DNA of 64,000 bases from Pithys albifrons albifrons (GCF_047495875.1 NC_092458.1:5105939-5169938), one strand, 5' to 3'. Counted from the first letter of the stretch, positions 1 to 12,291 are shown. The notes: generated from the letters alone by a model not told the origin. A program made the numbers and translations.

Positions 1-499
1 ACTGGGGAAGAGTATGGTGAGCCTTTCTCTTTACAAGAAAGCAGCAGCAGAGACAACGTGTCCATAGCCCCCAATCCCATCCCTCTGCACCACTGGAGGA
101 GAAGAGGGGAAGAAATCAGGAGTAAAGTTAAGTCCAGAAAGAAGGGTAAGGAGGGGAAAGGTGTTAAAGATTTAGTTTTTATGTATCTGTGTATATCAAA
201 GGACAGGAGATAATGGTTAGTGTGGATGTATTAATCTGACTGTTGGATGTGAAGATGGTTTAACTTCATGGTATAAGTTGTTGGTAAAAGGGAAGTTTGT
301 GAAGGAGAAGATGAAATGGAAAGGAAAAAGAAAGGTATGGAATAGAAGGATTAAATATTATATGAGGTGTGAGTTAAGTAAGTGAGACATTTGAATAGTG
401 TATAGAAATGAAGCAATCTCTGAATGCAATGGTCAGAGAATATTTGGACACATCAGATAAGGTGGGACCTAAGTATGATCTGGAACAAGAGGTGGAGAC
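1..499. other. Single-copy noncoding sequence
   Basis: Purine-rich, AT-biased sequence with stop codons in every frame. I see no repeat family, RNA gene or exon signal here. Confidence 0.5.
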
Positions 500-770
500 T
501 GTACTGGGTGCAACTGGGATTAACTTAACTTTTTCATAGCAGTCAATACAGGGTTGTGTTTGGATTTGTGGCTGAAACAGTCCTGACAACACACCAAAGT
601 TTTGCCTATTACTGAAACAGTCCTTGCAGTTTCAAGGTTCTCTTCTCCCTCTCCCCAGGGTGAGTAAGTGGGGAGTGGACAAGAGGCTGAGAGAGGGCAC
701 AGGCAGGACAGTTGACAGGAATTGACCAAAGGAATATTCCATACCATATGGCATCATTCCCAGCAATTAA
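500..770 (+). mobile_element. Old solo-LTR fragment, family C (3' truncated)
   Basis: The sequence follows the same order of blocks as the better preserved LTR at 57527: a TGT-type start, a GGGAT..AGTTAA-like block, 'ACAGGGTTGTGTTTGGAT', a purine-rich middle, then 'GGAATATTCCATACCATATG' followed by GCATCAT just upstream of where the TATA region should be. After about position 770 the similarity stops, so the U5 half is missing. The copy is heavily diverged with internal indels, so it is old. Orientation is plus. The LTR assignment rests on by-eye alignment to the other copy and on recall of this common avian ERV LTR type. Confidence 0.65.
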
Positions 771-2159
771 ATCTCAGGAAAGAAAGAACAAAGGGAAGGC
801 ATTTGTTGCTATGTTGTTCATCTTCCTAAATAATTGTATAGGCTGAGGCCCTGCTTTGCTCAAAGTGACTGGACATCTGTGTGCCTATGGAAAGAACTGA
901 ATTAATTCTTTTTGTTTTGCTTGTGCGCTCAGCTTTTCCTCTCCTTGTTAAACTGTAAGTATCTCAACCCATGAATCTTCTGACCTTCCTTCTGTTTCCC
1001 CTCTCCCCCATCCCAATCCCATGAGACAGAAGATTAAGAGATTTGTTGGATGGGTGTTTGTCTGCTGGCCAGAGTCAAACCACCCTAGGAACAGTAGTAC
1101 AAATAGTTGAGTCTGGCCCTTTATGACCTGAGAAAATTCATACACAGGGGAGATGCTGCAGACAGATTATTAATCAGTATGAATCCTGACTTCTTGAACC
1201 AACTGGTCAGACAAGCTAATTCTCTCCTGTCAAGATTTTATCCAAAGCAAGGCACAGTAGTTGTCCCATGACATAAATATGAATCACTCCACATTAATAA
1301 CCTTAAGGTACATAAAAGATATTCCAAATACAGAAACCTCCTAGGAGTATTTCATTTCAAAGAGGGGAGAATGAGAAGGCTACATAGAAGGTAGTTCAAT
1401 GGACTGGCAGAGGCACAAGACATGTAGGAGACCAGAATTATGGAATCCTTTGCAGATTGCCCATTAGAGCCTCAGAATGCATTGCCCATAAGAAAACATT
1501 GCCATCTGACCACAGTAAAAGCCAAGAGTGTTTAATGGCAGAGTAAATGCTGCCATTAGAGGTAAAAAACAATCTTTATTTAAAAAAAAAGGCCTAAATG
1601 AGGAAAATTTAAAAACAGCCTGAATTTTAAAAGTAGTCTATAAAACCTTATCCAATGAGTCAAAAGTACTAGGAAAAATTATTTGTAAAAGAATCAAAAA
1701 AATTTAAAAATATTAACTTTTCCAAACAACATTACCTGAAAGGCTGCCAGTGAAAAAACTAGGCTGAAAAGTCATACTTATATCTAAAAAGAGCACTCAG
1801 GGAAGATGAATCTGAAGAAGAAAAGCTAGATTAATTCTTCCCCATAGTGTCCCTCCTATAGGAACTATGGGACTCACTGATGCCAAGGCCTTTCCCCACG
1901 AGGATAAGCCCAGGGAACAATCCCAAACCAGAGTGTGATGAAGCAATGGAAAGAATCATAAGAAACTGAAAAGATCAGATAGTCTTCACCCACAGTAAAG
2001 AAGCAGAGACATAACACTGCTAAACTGTGAAGCTTGGTAGCTTTTAATCTCTGATTTAGAAGGGCATCTTTAGAGGAGAAATAAAAGGCACAGTATGGGA
2101 CCATGACTTCTAAAAGCTACACTGACAGCAACAGCTACCATGCACTAAGCCTGGATGGC
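771..2159. other. AT-rich noncoding sequence
   Basis: No gene or clear repeat boundary is visible. The stretch from about 1560 to 2159 could be an unrecognisable upstream part of the old CR1 element that becomes legible near 2160, but I cannot show it. Confidence 0.4.
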
Positions 2160-3550
2160 ACAGTGAACTGAATAGGGGTAGTTTTGTCCTAAGGAGCACA
2201 TAGATATATTGGAGAAAAGTCAGATCCAACATGGCTTTTTAGAGGAAAGAAATTATTTCCAAAAGTATTGATGCTCTGTTAAGAGATCAATGAGCATGTG
2301 TAGAGAAGCGACATGGTGTCCTGGGTTGAGCTGGCAAAACGCCAACTGTCCAAGACAGAAAACAAGTGTTCCTTCCTCCCCCCAACCAGCTAAGGGAAGA
2401 GAAGAGGGAGAAGGAAAAAAAACTTCAAAACCAGGTTTATGCTGGAACTAACTACATGTATTTACACAGAAAGGAGGAAATTAAAAGAAAACCACAATAT
2501 AACACACACTTACACAAGTTATGCATATATAACAAGGAATAACTTCCCACTCCCCAATTAATACAAAGCCCATTACTCCAAATTCATAAGCACTCCAAAA
2601 GACACTCAGCAAGAAAGTATAACAGCAAAATATTTCTACTTCCCTGAATGCAAACAAAATGCAAGTAGAGGTAACAGAAGCAGGGCCCAGCATAGTAGAG
2701 GAGCTGCCAGATGTCTTCCTCTTAGTGCAGCCATGATGGAACCAACCAAGCCACTCCCACACACTGGATTTTACCCCCTTTGAGATGATGTAGTATGGTA
2801 TGGAATACAATATTATTGGCTGGAAGAAGTCAGCTGTTAGCTAGCTCAGCCCAGCTTAAATCAGCTGACAATCCTAGGCCTAGCTGGACTTTAAAACCTA
2901 AATTTAGGCCCACCTGGTCAAACCCATAACATATTGTTACATCACGTACCTGAATTTCCCAAAAGCTTTTGAGACGTTTGAACGCTAAATGCTCTTAAAG
3001 ATATTAAGCTGTCAGAGAAGAAGAAAGAGGAAACTTGCCAATTAATACTTGTTACTTTAAAAGCTGAGAAGTCAAAAATTGTGACTGGTCAATTCTTACA
3101 GTGGAGGGAGATTATCCCATAGGGAGTAAGTTTCAGGGCTAGAGCCAGTTCTGTTCACCCTATATTCATAAATGAACTGTGGAAGCCCATTACTAGTAAT
3201 ACAATGAATCTCTTTTAGTGAGATGGCAAATATTCAGCTGCTAGAAAAGAGTTGAGGAAAATCAAATCTAAAACTGACCTCAAAGACTTGAAGAAAGCTC
3301 TCATAGAGGAGTGATAAATGGCAGAAGAAATTCAATGTCAATAAATGCAAAGTAATGCACATGGCAAAATAATGATCCTAACTATACATATGCAATGATG
3401 GGCTCTACATTAACAATTCATGAAAGAGGTCTCAGAATAACTCTGGATAATTTCCTGAAATGTCAGCTCAATGTTCAGTAGTCAGAAAAGCAAAAGACAG
3501 GAAGAAATAGGAAGAAGAGAATGAAGGCATGAAGTAAAACATCACTGCAG
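2160..3550 (+). mobile_element. Old CR1-type LINE, ORF2 C-terminal part, split by an LTR
   Basis: This is a decayed sense-strand copy of a CR1-superfamily reverse transcriptase end. Upstream of the LTR the text 'AACATGGCTTTTTAGAGGAA' matches the CR1 region that normally reads AACATGGCTTTATGA. Downstream of the LTR, 'TTTCCCAAAAGCTTTTGAGA' corresponds to the FQKAFD-like block. 'TTCACCCTATATTCATAAAT' corresponds to the F(N)IFINDL block, and at about 3328 the translation reads KFNVNKCKVMHMA, the typical CR1 C-terminal motif. Many stops and frameshifts are present, so it is dead. Positions 2317-2931 are a later LTR insertion and do not belong to it. The 3' untranslated end is not recognisable past about 3550, and the 5' limit is approximate. 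Confidence 0.75.
2317..2931 (-). mobile_element. Solo LTR related to family B, inserted in the CR1
   Basis: Read on the minus strand it starts TGTTATGGGTTTG and ends GCCAGCTCAACCCAGGACA, so the ends are TGT...ACA. The last approximately 30 bases match the ends of the LTRs at 51320 and 53711 (..TTTTGCCAGCTCAAACCATAACA), but the body differs, so this is a related subfamily. It interrupts the old CR1: CR1 text stops at 2316 and resumes after 2931. The flanking pentamers are CATGG and TATTG, which agree at only 3 of 5 positions, so the target duplication has decayed or was never perfect. No internal retroviral genes remain. Confidence 0.75.
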
Positions 3551-4605
3551 CATAGCACAAAACCACAACCAACCCACAGCTACCCCAACCACTCCATCCC
3601 AAAACAAATGAGGCAGACCCATGAGGGACATCTTGAAGGACAACAGGTTTTTGCTTGATGCCTGGGCGATGCCAGCTGAGCTTTTCTGCTTCCCATGACA
3701 AAGAAACTCATCTTCTATGTTCAAATCAAGGGCAAAATAGCTAAAACGTCAAACTGCAAAGCAATTGCTCATGGTTTTGGTGCCCTCCAGAGTGGTGTTG
3801 TAAAGGATAAATCATCCACCAAAAATATTAATAATCAAGAGTCACTTTCACTTGGTGAATGTGCTATTCTCATTTTGTCCTTCACAACCTTTCATGTTGA
3901 GACTGAAGAAAAAAGGGGAAAAATCAGAGAAATTGTAATATGAATTGCAAGTTAATGGGAGAAGGGGAAAAGATAGGAATGCCATTTGTATGCTGCATAT
4001 TTTTAAAACTGTAAGGCCTTTCCTAGTTTTAACTTACATAATGATTAAATTATATTGTCACCATTGAAGTAGTTCTGAAGTTATCTGTGAGCTATGTGTT
4101 GATCTTGTACCTTTGCTCTGACCTCCTCCTACTACAGATAGTCACAAGATATCTGTAACTGAGTACAGTAAAGACATAACAACACAACCATAATCTGAAG
4201 TTGTTTTCTTCTGAATGTATGTGGCAGTAGAATGCAAACCAGAAAGCTGATCTTGAAAAATATCTTTGATCAAACAATAGATGCCTGGACAGTCCATGAA
4301 AATTACAAGATATACAACTACATAAGAAAGACCAAGAAGAAAAATATCTGTTGTTGAACTAAGTCCAGTTGTTGAAGATGGCAGGGTTTGTAGGAATGGT
4401 CAGTCTATACACAGAGGATTATCATGGAACTGCCTCCATCAACATTTCAGAAAAATAAAGTCAGGGATGGAAAGGAAAAGGACTAATATTGCCTCTTTGT
4501 TACATGACAACAATTTATCTATTCTGTTCACAAATGCAAATGTGCCTTCTGGTCACATGTGCATACCAGCTATTTTGATACTGAAAATAAGAGGATTCTA
4601 CCAGA
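3551..4605. other. AT-rich noncoding sequence between two CR1 copies
   Basis: No gene, RNA gene or repeat is recognised. Open frames of 60-80 codons on both strands have no domain and no splice context. Confidence 0.45.
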
Positions 4606-5180
4606 AACTGTGGCCAGCAGGGAAATTATTGTCCTCCTGTACTTGGTACTGGTGATGTCACACCTCAAATCTTGTGTTCAGTTTTGAGCCCCTCACTACA
4701 AGAAAGACACTGAGGTGCTGAAGCATGTCCAGAGAAGGGCAATGGAACTGGTGAAGCATCTGGGGGAAAGGTCTGATGAGGAGCAGCTGAGGGAGCTGGA
4801 AGTGTTCAGCCTGGTGAAAAGGAGGCTCATGGGGGACCTGATTGCTCTCTTCAACTACCCAAAAGTAGGTTGCAGCAAGGTGGGCATCAGTCTCTCCTCC
4901 CAAGTAACAAGCAATAGGACAAGAGGAAACAGCCTCAAGTTCCACTATGGGAGATTTAGATTGGGTATTAGGACAAATTTCTTCACCAAAATTCTTGTCA
5001 AGCATTGGAACAGGCTGCACAGGAAAGTGGTGGAGTCACCATCCCTGGAAGTGTTCAAAAACATGGATGTGATGCTTAGGAACATGTTTAGTGGTGGACT
5101 TGGCAGTGCTGGGTTAACAGTCAAACTTAATGACCCTACAGGTCTTTTCCAACCTAAATTATTTTGTGATTCTATGATTC
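4606..5180 (+). mobile_element. CR1 LINE, 5'-truncated 3' end
   Basis: The copy begins near 'GTGGCCAGCAGGG' and runs through the conserved blocks of the end of ORF2 and the 3' untranslated region: 'TGTGTTCAGTTTTGAGCCCC'-like text, 'CACTACAAGAAAGACACTGA', 'GTCCAGAGAAGGGCAATGGA', 'AGGACAAGAGGAAACAGCCT', 'CATTGGAACAGGCTGC', and 'TTTTCCAACCTAAATTATTT'. It finishes with the CR1 terminal repeat ATTCTATGATTC at about 5170-5180. The 168-codon open frame at 4715-5221 is only the CR1 3' region read in an arbitrary frame. Extensive 5' truncation is normal for CR1 because reverse transcription starts at the 3' end. Confidence 0.93.
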
Positions 5181-8100
5181 ATAATTTCTGCATATCTGTT
5201 AGCCTCATTTCTACATATTAATCTTTGTGCATCCAAATAGTCTTTGTGTGCTTACAATTCAGATAGCCCCATACTGCTGCACAATTTCTGTGTTTACCCA
5301 GTCCACAGGTCTGCCTAACCTTTTGAGGAAAAAAAATAAAAGCTTGCCTTCTGGAGACTGAGCAAATAGCCTACCTTAAATATGAGAACATTAGCACTGT
5401 ATTCATTTCCACATGACATTTAAGACTGTAATCCATGCTGTGCAGAGTCTGGGGGATCCTCCTTTCCTTGTGCCTCATTTTACTTCCTGCTTGGCCTCTG
5501 AAACTAATTGACTCTTCTAGTTAATTTCATTCGGATTGTCATTATGATTATGACATTTAACAAGATTCTTTTTATGTTTAATACATTTAAATAGTAAATT
5601 TAAATAGCTAACCACTACAGACATTTGCAGAACATAGGCATTTGCAGTTATATTTTCCATACACTACAAATTCAGTTTATTGGAGAAGAGGATTTGGCAG
5701 GAGGACAGTAAATTTTTTGTTTGTTTGTTTCATTTCTTATTTGCTTTCTCTGTGCAAAGAACTTACAGGCAGGGCATGACTCTAAAGCAGAGACAACCCA
5801 CATACACTTTGTTGATCTCAATCACTGAATTGATTGAATCTATTTGATTGCAATTACAGACTCTCTCTCTCATTAATCATGGCAATAAGACGCTGATTTT
5901 CAAAGTTATGTGGGTTACTGACTTTTTCTGAAATCAGTGACAAGAGTCTTTTCCTTTGTAATTTATTTGAACAACTTTAAGTCTTTTTGTTTGTTTGTTT
6001 TCATACAATTCACATATAACCTAACAGACACAGGGGTTTAGCTATAGCTTACTGTCTCTGCACAGTTCAAGAAATCCGAGGATTTATGTGTGTGTATAGA
6101 TGAGAGGTTGAAATAGAGAGAGAGAATAACTACACAAAACATACATCCTAAAATTGCTTCCTCTCAGGAATAACATTTTGACTGCTAGATAAATTACACT
6201 GTGTTTGCACTTTTGTGGAGCAATCATGACATCCAGTGGGCATTCCCCTTACTGCAGGACAACAGTACCTTGACTTCACTATAGCAGGGGAGGTGGTGGG
6301 GTCGTGACAGGAAAACAGCAAAAAAATTTCCAAGGAAATAACATTTCACTTCTTTTTCACTTTTTAATCTTTTGGGTTTGTTTTTTTTTTATGCTTTCCA
6401 GGCATTCTGTAGATACATTTCTAATTATTAGTCTTGCTGATTTCATTAAGTGTTAAACAGTATTTCAAGATCTTAGGATCACAGAACAGAATGCTGCCTG
6501 GCATGCTGATCCACACAGACTAGTAGTTTTGTCACAAGCTCAAAGTAAAGGGCAGAAACAAATCCAGCCCTCACAGGAGTGTCACAGGTTGTCCATGATA
6601 TTCTAGTCTGCTATGAGTTGGATGTAATAGCTGCAGACTTTGTAGTAGTATTTTTTTGTCTTTCACTAAACCAGTTTGGTGACCTCACCAGCCTTTGTGG
6701 AGTGGCAAGAAAAAGAAGAGGACTTTGCCTCTTGCTCAGAACAGAGAGTCACTGTCTTTGTGGCAGCAAAGCTTTGGAGCATCATCCATCACAATGAGGA
6801 ATACACCATATATGATGGCTGGGATTGGTATAGCAGAGGTGAATTTAAAGGCCTTGAAACATTGATTTTCCTCTTTTTTAATTTGCAGCACCAGTATGCG
6901 AACACATTTGCCCATCTGCAGATGTTTTTACATCCTTCAGTTCCCATTTGTTTCCTGTCCAAAAGGTCACAGTTGCCATACCTGTGCTATTGCCAGCTGT
7001 TCAGCAGCACACGTGTCTGTTCACCATTCTGCAACAGATTCTTCCTTGGGAAGAAAACAGCCATCTCACTGCCCACTTTGGTCAGGATCAGGTCTGGAGC
7101 ATAGCACCAGGTGCAGCTTGAGTCCTCAAGTCTGACTGACATCCTTTGAAGTGACTAAGGCTGTGCTGCATAGTTACCACTTACATAGTCATCATCTGGT
7201 TTCAGCTTTGATGCTGAAGGCAAAGGGACTGGGTACGCCTCCCAGATACAGATCAAAAGACATTTCCAGGCTCAGTCCCACTGACTACACAGGGGTGGAT
7301 TTGATTCATTTCTCTTCCATCTGGCAGACATCCATTTTGACTGCTCTGTACAGTTTCCCATTCAGAAATTTATCTTCCCAAACAGTTCATTAAAAATCTT
7401 ACAGCTTAAATCCCAAGGAAACTGCTAGGTGCACCCAGGAGATGTTGGTGGGAATCACTGAGCATTGGCTTCAGCCAACTCCTGCAGACAAACCTGCATA
7501 CAGGATGCTGTGTGCCTAAGGAGAATGATAGTGCTAACTAGAACATAAATTCAGGGTTGTCATTCCATTAGTAACTAAGCAGCAATGGCAGGAGACACCA
7601 ACCCTCCTCTCCATTCACACTGGATTAAATGACTGTGCACCTTTCCAGTGCACAGCATTACTCTAAAGCCTTTGGAAAAAAATTAGAGTAACCTTTTCTT
7701 CAGCCTGCCAAGGGACTATGTAACCTTGTAATTATCCAACTTTAGATAGAGGAGATATATTGTAATTGTGTACAGAAAAGGTCACAGGTTTATGCATCCT
7801 CTGACAGACTCCAGGAAGAGAACTATGGCAAAACCTCGCCAGAAGACCTTTTTAATTTCTTTTCCCCAACTGCATTAAATTTTAATGTCATCTTTCTGAC
7901 CTGTATGTTAGCATATTTATGAACATGTGATTAACTGGTACCACAGCAGAAAGCCAAAAGTGTCAAAAATTGTTTGATTTTAATTGATTTTGGCTTTCTT
8001 TTCTTAAAAAAAAAATCAACATTGCGCAAAGTAAAACAGATTACACAGTTGAGAAGGAAGACAAACTTAGGTGAACTCATATCAGTGACTAACATTCAAT

Positions 8101-10364
8101 AAAAACAGACCATGGTTAAGAACCTACCAAACTCGCCTGCCAGTAAAACAAGGCTGTTATTTTTGTTTTACAGAGACCCAGCTATGGAGGAAGATGTACA
8201 GTACAAGCACAAACAAAAAAGATGTCTTGCACAAAAGGAGAATAAGACCACAAGGAGATCACACCTTCATGTGGTAAGTGTGTTCATCCCAGGCAAAATA
8301 TCCATGATATTAGTCCTCACCAAGCTTTGGTAGGTACCCAGCATGTGGAGGGAGGTGGAGATGCATATTATGGTGGCCTGAGGTGACTCATGAGAAGCTG
8401 ATGTCTCTCACAGGTTCTCTACCTTCAGAGTAAGTTTCTGTTGGCATACCAGGGAGCAATGTATGCTCATAATTTAACCTCTGTCTGCTCCACAGGTGAA
8501 ACAGGCTTTGGTGATCCCCTTCCAGTCCACAGTAAACACTTCTCTTGCTGTTAAGATAGGATATTTCTTATTCCACCAGGAAATAAGCAAGTCCTTCCTT
8601 GACTGAGTGTGCCACTTGTAACAGCATGGTGAAAACACTTTAGGATACCTGCTGAAATGGCCCAGCCTGAAACTATAGCCCAAGAGCATCCTCATCTCCA
8701 CCTATAGGGGACCTGGGAACAGGATAAAAAGACTCTCAGTCCTTCACAAGGCTGCACAAAAGAAAAGCAAGGGGACCCCAGTGGTTAAAGCACTTAATTG
8801 TAGGTTTTTATGAAGCTTAAACTGTTTGAAATAACCAAGCAGGTTATTTTATAGCAAATATGTTCTTCAAGTGCTGAACTATGGTTATATGAAAGGACTT
8901 TACTGTGAGCACCTCCTCATCTATCTCCTGGAAAATTTTTAACAAAAAACCCCACATCATTTCAGGACAGAGATGTGACCACTGACAAAGCAAAGTGATT
9001 CAGAGGCATCATAGTACTCCCAGTTTTAAGGAGGTATGTATCTAGTTGAGAATAAGATCCACCTCTAAATTAAATATAAACACTTCTCCCACACAAGAGA
9101 GTGTATAAAAGGTCCAGCCAGTCCGTACAAGACCAACAAATGCTTGCAGGCAAGGACCAACTCCAAACCATTTGCAGATTAAAGTAGCTTTCGCAAGTAC
9201 ACTCTTGTAAGTGTGAAATGGGCCTCCTCTGTGCTCTTGTAAGCTGTTCTGAGCATTATTCTTAGCAGGTATTGACAACAAGGGAAAAATAACTGAGGAA
9301 CACTTAGAAGGCTGTTAAAAATGTAACTGAAGCACCAAGCAACCTCGACAGAAAAGAAGTGCCCCAAGCAGGCACAGACCAGAATCCAGTTTGTTCAGGG
9401 GAAAGAGTTCTTGTTCTCAGTTGGATAACTGAGGTGATGCTATCCCTCCCCATTCTATTTTAACCCTCTCATGCCACCTATGGAACTGATGTATGCCTTG
9501 AAAAGAGGTTGTAGAAAGAATTTTTTTCAGTCACTTGAACTGGTTAACTAGGGTCTAAGGAGATATTTCATTTAACAATCCATTAGCAAGAGCTACAAAA
9601 ACTTTAGAATGCCAATTCTTTTGCTTGCTCTAGAACTCAGAGCTGAGATATTGACACTTCAGTATTTGTTATCAGATTAAATTAGGATGAAAATCTGGAT
9701 TTCCAGTTTTGCCTCTAACAGAAATGTATTCCCTGTGTTAATTGTGAGGGAGCATCACTCCCCATCCTCCTCAGACTAGCCCTATTCATCTCTTCCTGAG
9801 TGGGAAACACAAAGGGCCAGGCACTGACCACTACTCCCCATTTGCTACCCTGCAAACTCCCATGAGCACAGAAAGAATATGTTCTTAATATACTTTGCTT
9901 TTTTTTATCTTTGTAGGTATGTTTAAATTACCTTTAAACAGGTTGAAGTCATCACAGATCTTCATAAACCTGTTAGAAGTCAAAGTCTTTGGAAGCAGTC
10001 TCTGAATGCTCACAGCATGGGACTGCTTCACCTCTCTCTCACTTCTGAAGCTGGAGAGCAGCATCAGCTTCTGATGTGGAACTGGACAAGTTGGGTGAGA
10101 TGATAAACTCTAAGGGCCACAGAGAGAGGGAGGGCTGGACTAAAGAGTAAAGTGAACAAGGGCACAAAAATCCCCTGTGGGGAAAGAAAGTCTAATTGCA
10201 CAGTCCAGGCTTGCCATGTCTCTTTCTCATCCACCCCCTGCTCTCTGAGTTTTTAAACACCTTTTATGTGCCTCCAGCAACCTTTTCCTGTTGGAGAAGG
10301 TGAGAGACTAAAATGTGCTGAAGAACACATACACAGTTGCCTCTCAGGTAAATGCCCCCTATAT
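5181..10364. other. Single-copy AT-rich noncoding sequence
   Basis: No coding gene or transposon is recognised in about 5 kb. Small items include an (AG)n stretch near 6113-6126, TTTG-repeat tracts near 5719 and 5987, and one 100-bp exon-like segment at 8174-8273 described under findings. Confidence 0.45.
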
Positions 10365-10416
10365 GTTGAAACTAGGTGATCTTTAATGCTCCTTCCAACC
10401 CAAGCCATTCTATAAA
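10365..10416 (+). mobile_element. CR1 LINE, terminal ~50 bp
   Basis: A very short CR1 copy: 'GTTGAAACTAGGTGATCTTT' followed by 'CTCCTTCCAACCCAAGCCAT' and TCTATAA. This matches the last 50 bases of the CR1 at 59098 (GGAACTAGATGATCTTTAAGGTCCC and CCTTCCAACC blocks). Such stubs are the usual product of extreme 5' truncation. Confidence 0.8.
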
Positions 10417-11214
10417 TCAGGAGAGAAAAAGCAGCTTCTTTTCCCTTCTCTTCTACTCTTTAAAAAGAAATTCAAATTTAGTGGGAGTTACAGTGGAGGT
10501 GTTTCTTCCTTCTTGCAAAGGCCGTAAAGACCTTTCTGCTGTATTTGCTTTCTGTGTGGTGTGGAGACAGGACAGTTATGGGAAGGTGGAAGGGGAGGCT
10601 AAGAGGTTGTAAACAGGATGGAAAAGACATCTTTGCTTGCTTGAAAAACCCTATTTGTCTTCATACTCTTGACCATCCAGCTACCTTTCATAAGCTTCAG
10701 AGATCTATTAGAGTTTAAATACACTTGAAGAAGACAGCCCAGTATGTTCCCATGCTGTAACTCTCCTGTTCTGGTTTTGTGGGCAGAGGTGCCTTGCTCC
10801 TTTGCAAGGTCTCTGCAGGAGGTGTTTTCAATGTTCCTCAGCCAGCATCAGCCATTTCCCACAGCACTCACAAAGATTTAGAAAAGCAAATTAGACCTCA
10901 AATTTGCAGCTCCAAAGCACCCTTGGTCAAGGGACAAACAACTGATCCTCATGTTTTTGGGGGAGTGTGAATGCAGCACACAAGAAAGAGCCTTCTCAGG
11001 AAAGTCTGGTGAGAAAGTATGTGTTGGTAAGAGCCTGGCACAAAGGAAATTGAATGAGTGGGTAAGACAGCTCAACTTTTCTTTTGTGTCTAACTGCTTT
11101 TGTGTCTAATTCACTAATCAGAAGAAAATTTCTCCAGCACAATTTTCTCAGTAATTAGAATAAACAAGACTGAGAAGAGTAAGTGATCATGACAGAAGCA
11201 AAAAAATGTATTAT
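10417..11214. other. Single-copy noncoding sequence
   Basis: No gene is recognised. A 16-bp motif containing CTTTTGTGTCTAA occurs twice in tandem near 11080-11111. The last 20 bases before 11235 are one half of the SINE target duplication. Confidence 0.4.
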
Positions 11215-11280
11215 ACCTCAGATTGGTATAATTGGGGCATTTAAATGCCACCCTGACACCCAGTCCCATCAGATCTCAGA

Positions 11281-11329
11281 AGCTAAGCAGGGTCAGGCCC
11301 AGTTAGTACTTGAATGGAAGACCTCCTGG
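11281..11329 (+). promoter_or_regulatory. 5S-type internal pol III control region (SINE copy 1)
   Basis: Box A of 5S genes is seen at 11281-11295 (AGCTAAGCAGGGTCA, one change from the vertebrate 5S sequence). The intermediate element region follows (CAGTTAGTACTTG). Box C lies at 11312-11329 (GAATGGAAGACCTCCTGG, three changes). These are the TFIIIA/TFIIIC binding elements of 5S rRNA genes and would have driven SINE transcription. Activity today is unknown. Confidence 0.75.
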
Positions 11330-11514
11330 GAATACTGGGGGCTGTAGGTTCTAGTCCTGAGGACTTCACTGTCACCATCCAAGCTTGCTCAGCCATGGCA
11401 GATGAACCTTAGGAGTTAAAGGGTGGGGCCAGTTCTGCACACACTGTGCCTCACCTAAAAAATCCACTGTGCAGGCTCGAAGGACACACCCACATGGGGA
11501 GAGCCCTTCCCAAA

Positions 11515-12291
11515 TGTGGGGTGATGGGCTGATTAGCCCTGATGGGTTGAGGGAAACACTTCAGCCCCCTGGAGGAGTGCTCCAAGCAGAGGACAAAGGC
11601 TTTCAAACTGATAAGATTAACATAGGGTGGAGTGTTGTTAAATAATGACATGGCCCCTCCTTTGCAATATCTTCTATAATCACTCAAGGAGCCACCTTCC
11701 CTCAGGCATCTGCATCACCCCCTCAAAAGATTGACTTTAGTCACACAACCACCTGAAGTAAAAAAAAGCTATAAAAAGAGATGCAGTTTAAACTGCAGCT
11801 GAGGGGGGGAAATGCCATATATCTGCTGGGGTGACTTCTAGCAGCTTGTCTGGCCTCCTCCTACCTCCTGAAATAATGTAGGGGTAAGAAGACCATGTGC
11901 TTTCTATTTTTCTATACTTTACTTTCTTAACTTTACTTTCTTCTACCTTGATACTAATAACAGTAACTTGCTTTCTTACAAAGCTTATTCCTTTATACAT
12001 CCTATCCTTCCAGGCTGCGTGCTATCCCTGTCAGCAGGCAGTGCTGGGTTCATAAGGCTCTAATTTTTCTGGAAGCGCTTATTTAGCTGATGAGTTCTCC
12101 CTGGCTTATGTGTGGCTTCATATCAGAGGTCAGTAACCCTTCCAACCTGTGTGCTGTCCGTAGCCAACAGGTAGTGTTGGGAACATAAGGAACTGATTGT
12201 CTGGAAGTGCTTATAGCTAATAATTTCTTATTAATACAGTTAAGACTAGAGATCTTTGCATTTCTGTCTCCCTCTTCCCTTCCATGTGACA
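11515..12291 (+). mobile_element. Solo LTR inside the 5S SINE, 5-bp duplication CCAAA
   Basis: The element starts TGTGGGGTGATGGG and ends CATGTGACA (TGT...ACA) and is flanked on both sides by CCAAA (11510-11514 and 12292-12296). Removing the LTR and one CCAAA restores the SINE text seen uninterrupted in copy 2. A TATA box, CTATAAAAAGAG, sits near 11769-11780 and supports plus orientation. No gag, pol or env is present, so this is a recombined solo LTR of an endogenous retrovirus. The 5-bp duplication fits ERVL/ERV1-type integrases but does not decide the class. It must be younger than the SINE it interrupts. Confidence 0.88.
12007..12226 (+). repeat. Imperfect tandem duplication inside the LTR
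   Basis: The block from about 12007 (CCTTCCAGGCTGCGTGCTAT, then CAGTGCTGGGTTCATAAGG and CTGGAAGCGCTTATTTAGCT) recurs from about 12137 (CCTTCCAACCTGTGTGCTGT, AGTGTTGGGAACATAAGG, CTGGAAGTGCTTATAGCT). The period is about 130 bp and the units are clearly diverged. It lies in the downstream part of the LTR. Confidence 0.75.

Noticed and set aside
4715..5221. 168-codon open frame on the plus strand
   Set aside because: It lies in the 3' region of a CR1 LINE and does not follow the CR1 ORF2 frame with conserved motifs. It is not a gene.
11235..11352. Functional 5S rRNA gene
   Set aside because: The 5' third is diverged, there is no T-run terminator at the 3' end of the 5S part, and the segment is one end of a mobile unit shared with 52.5 kb.
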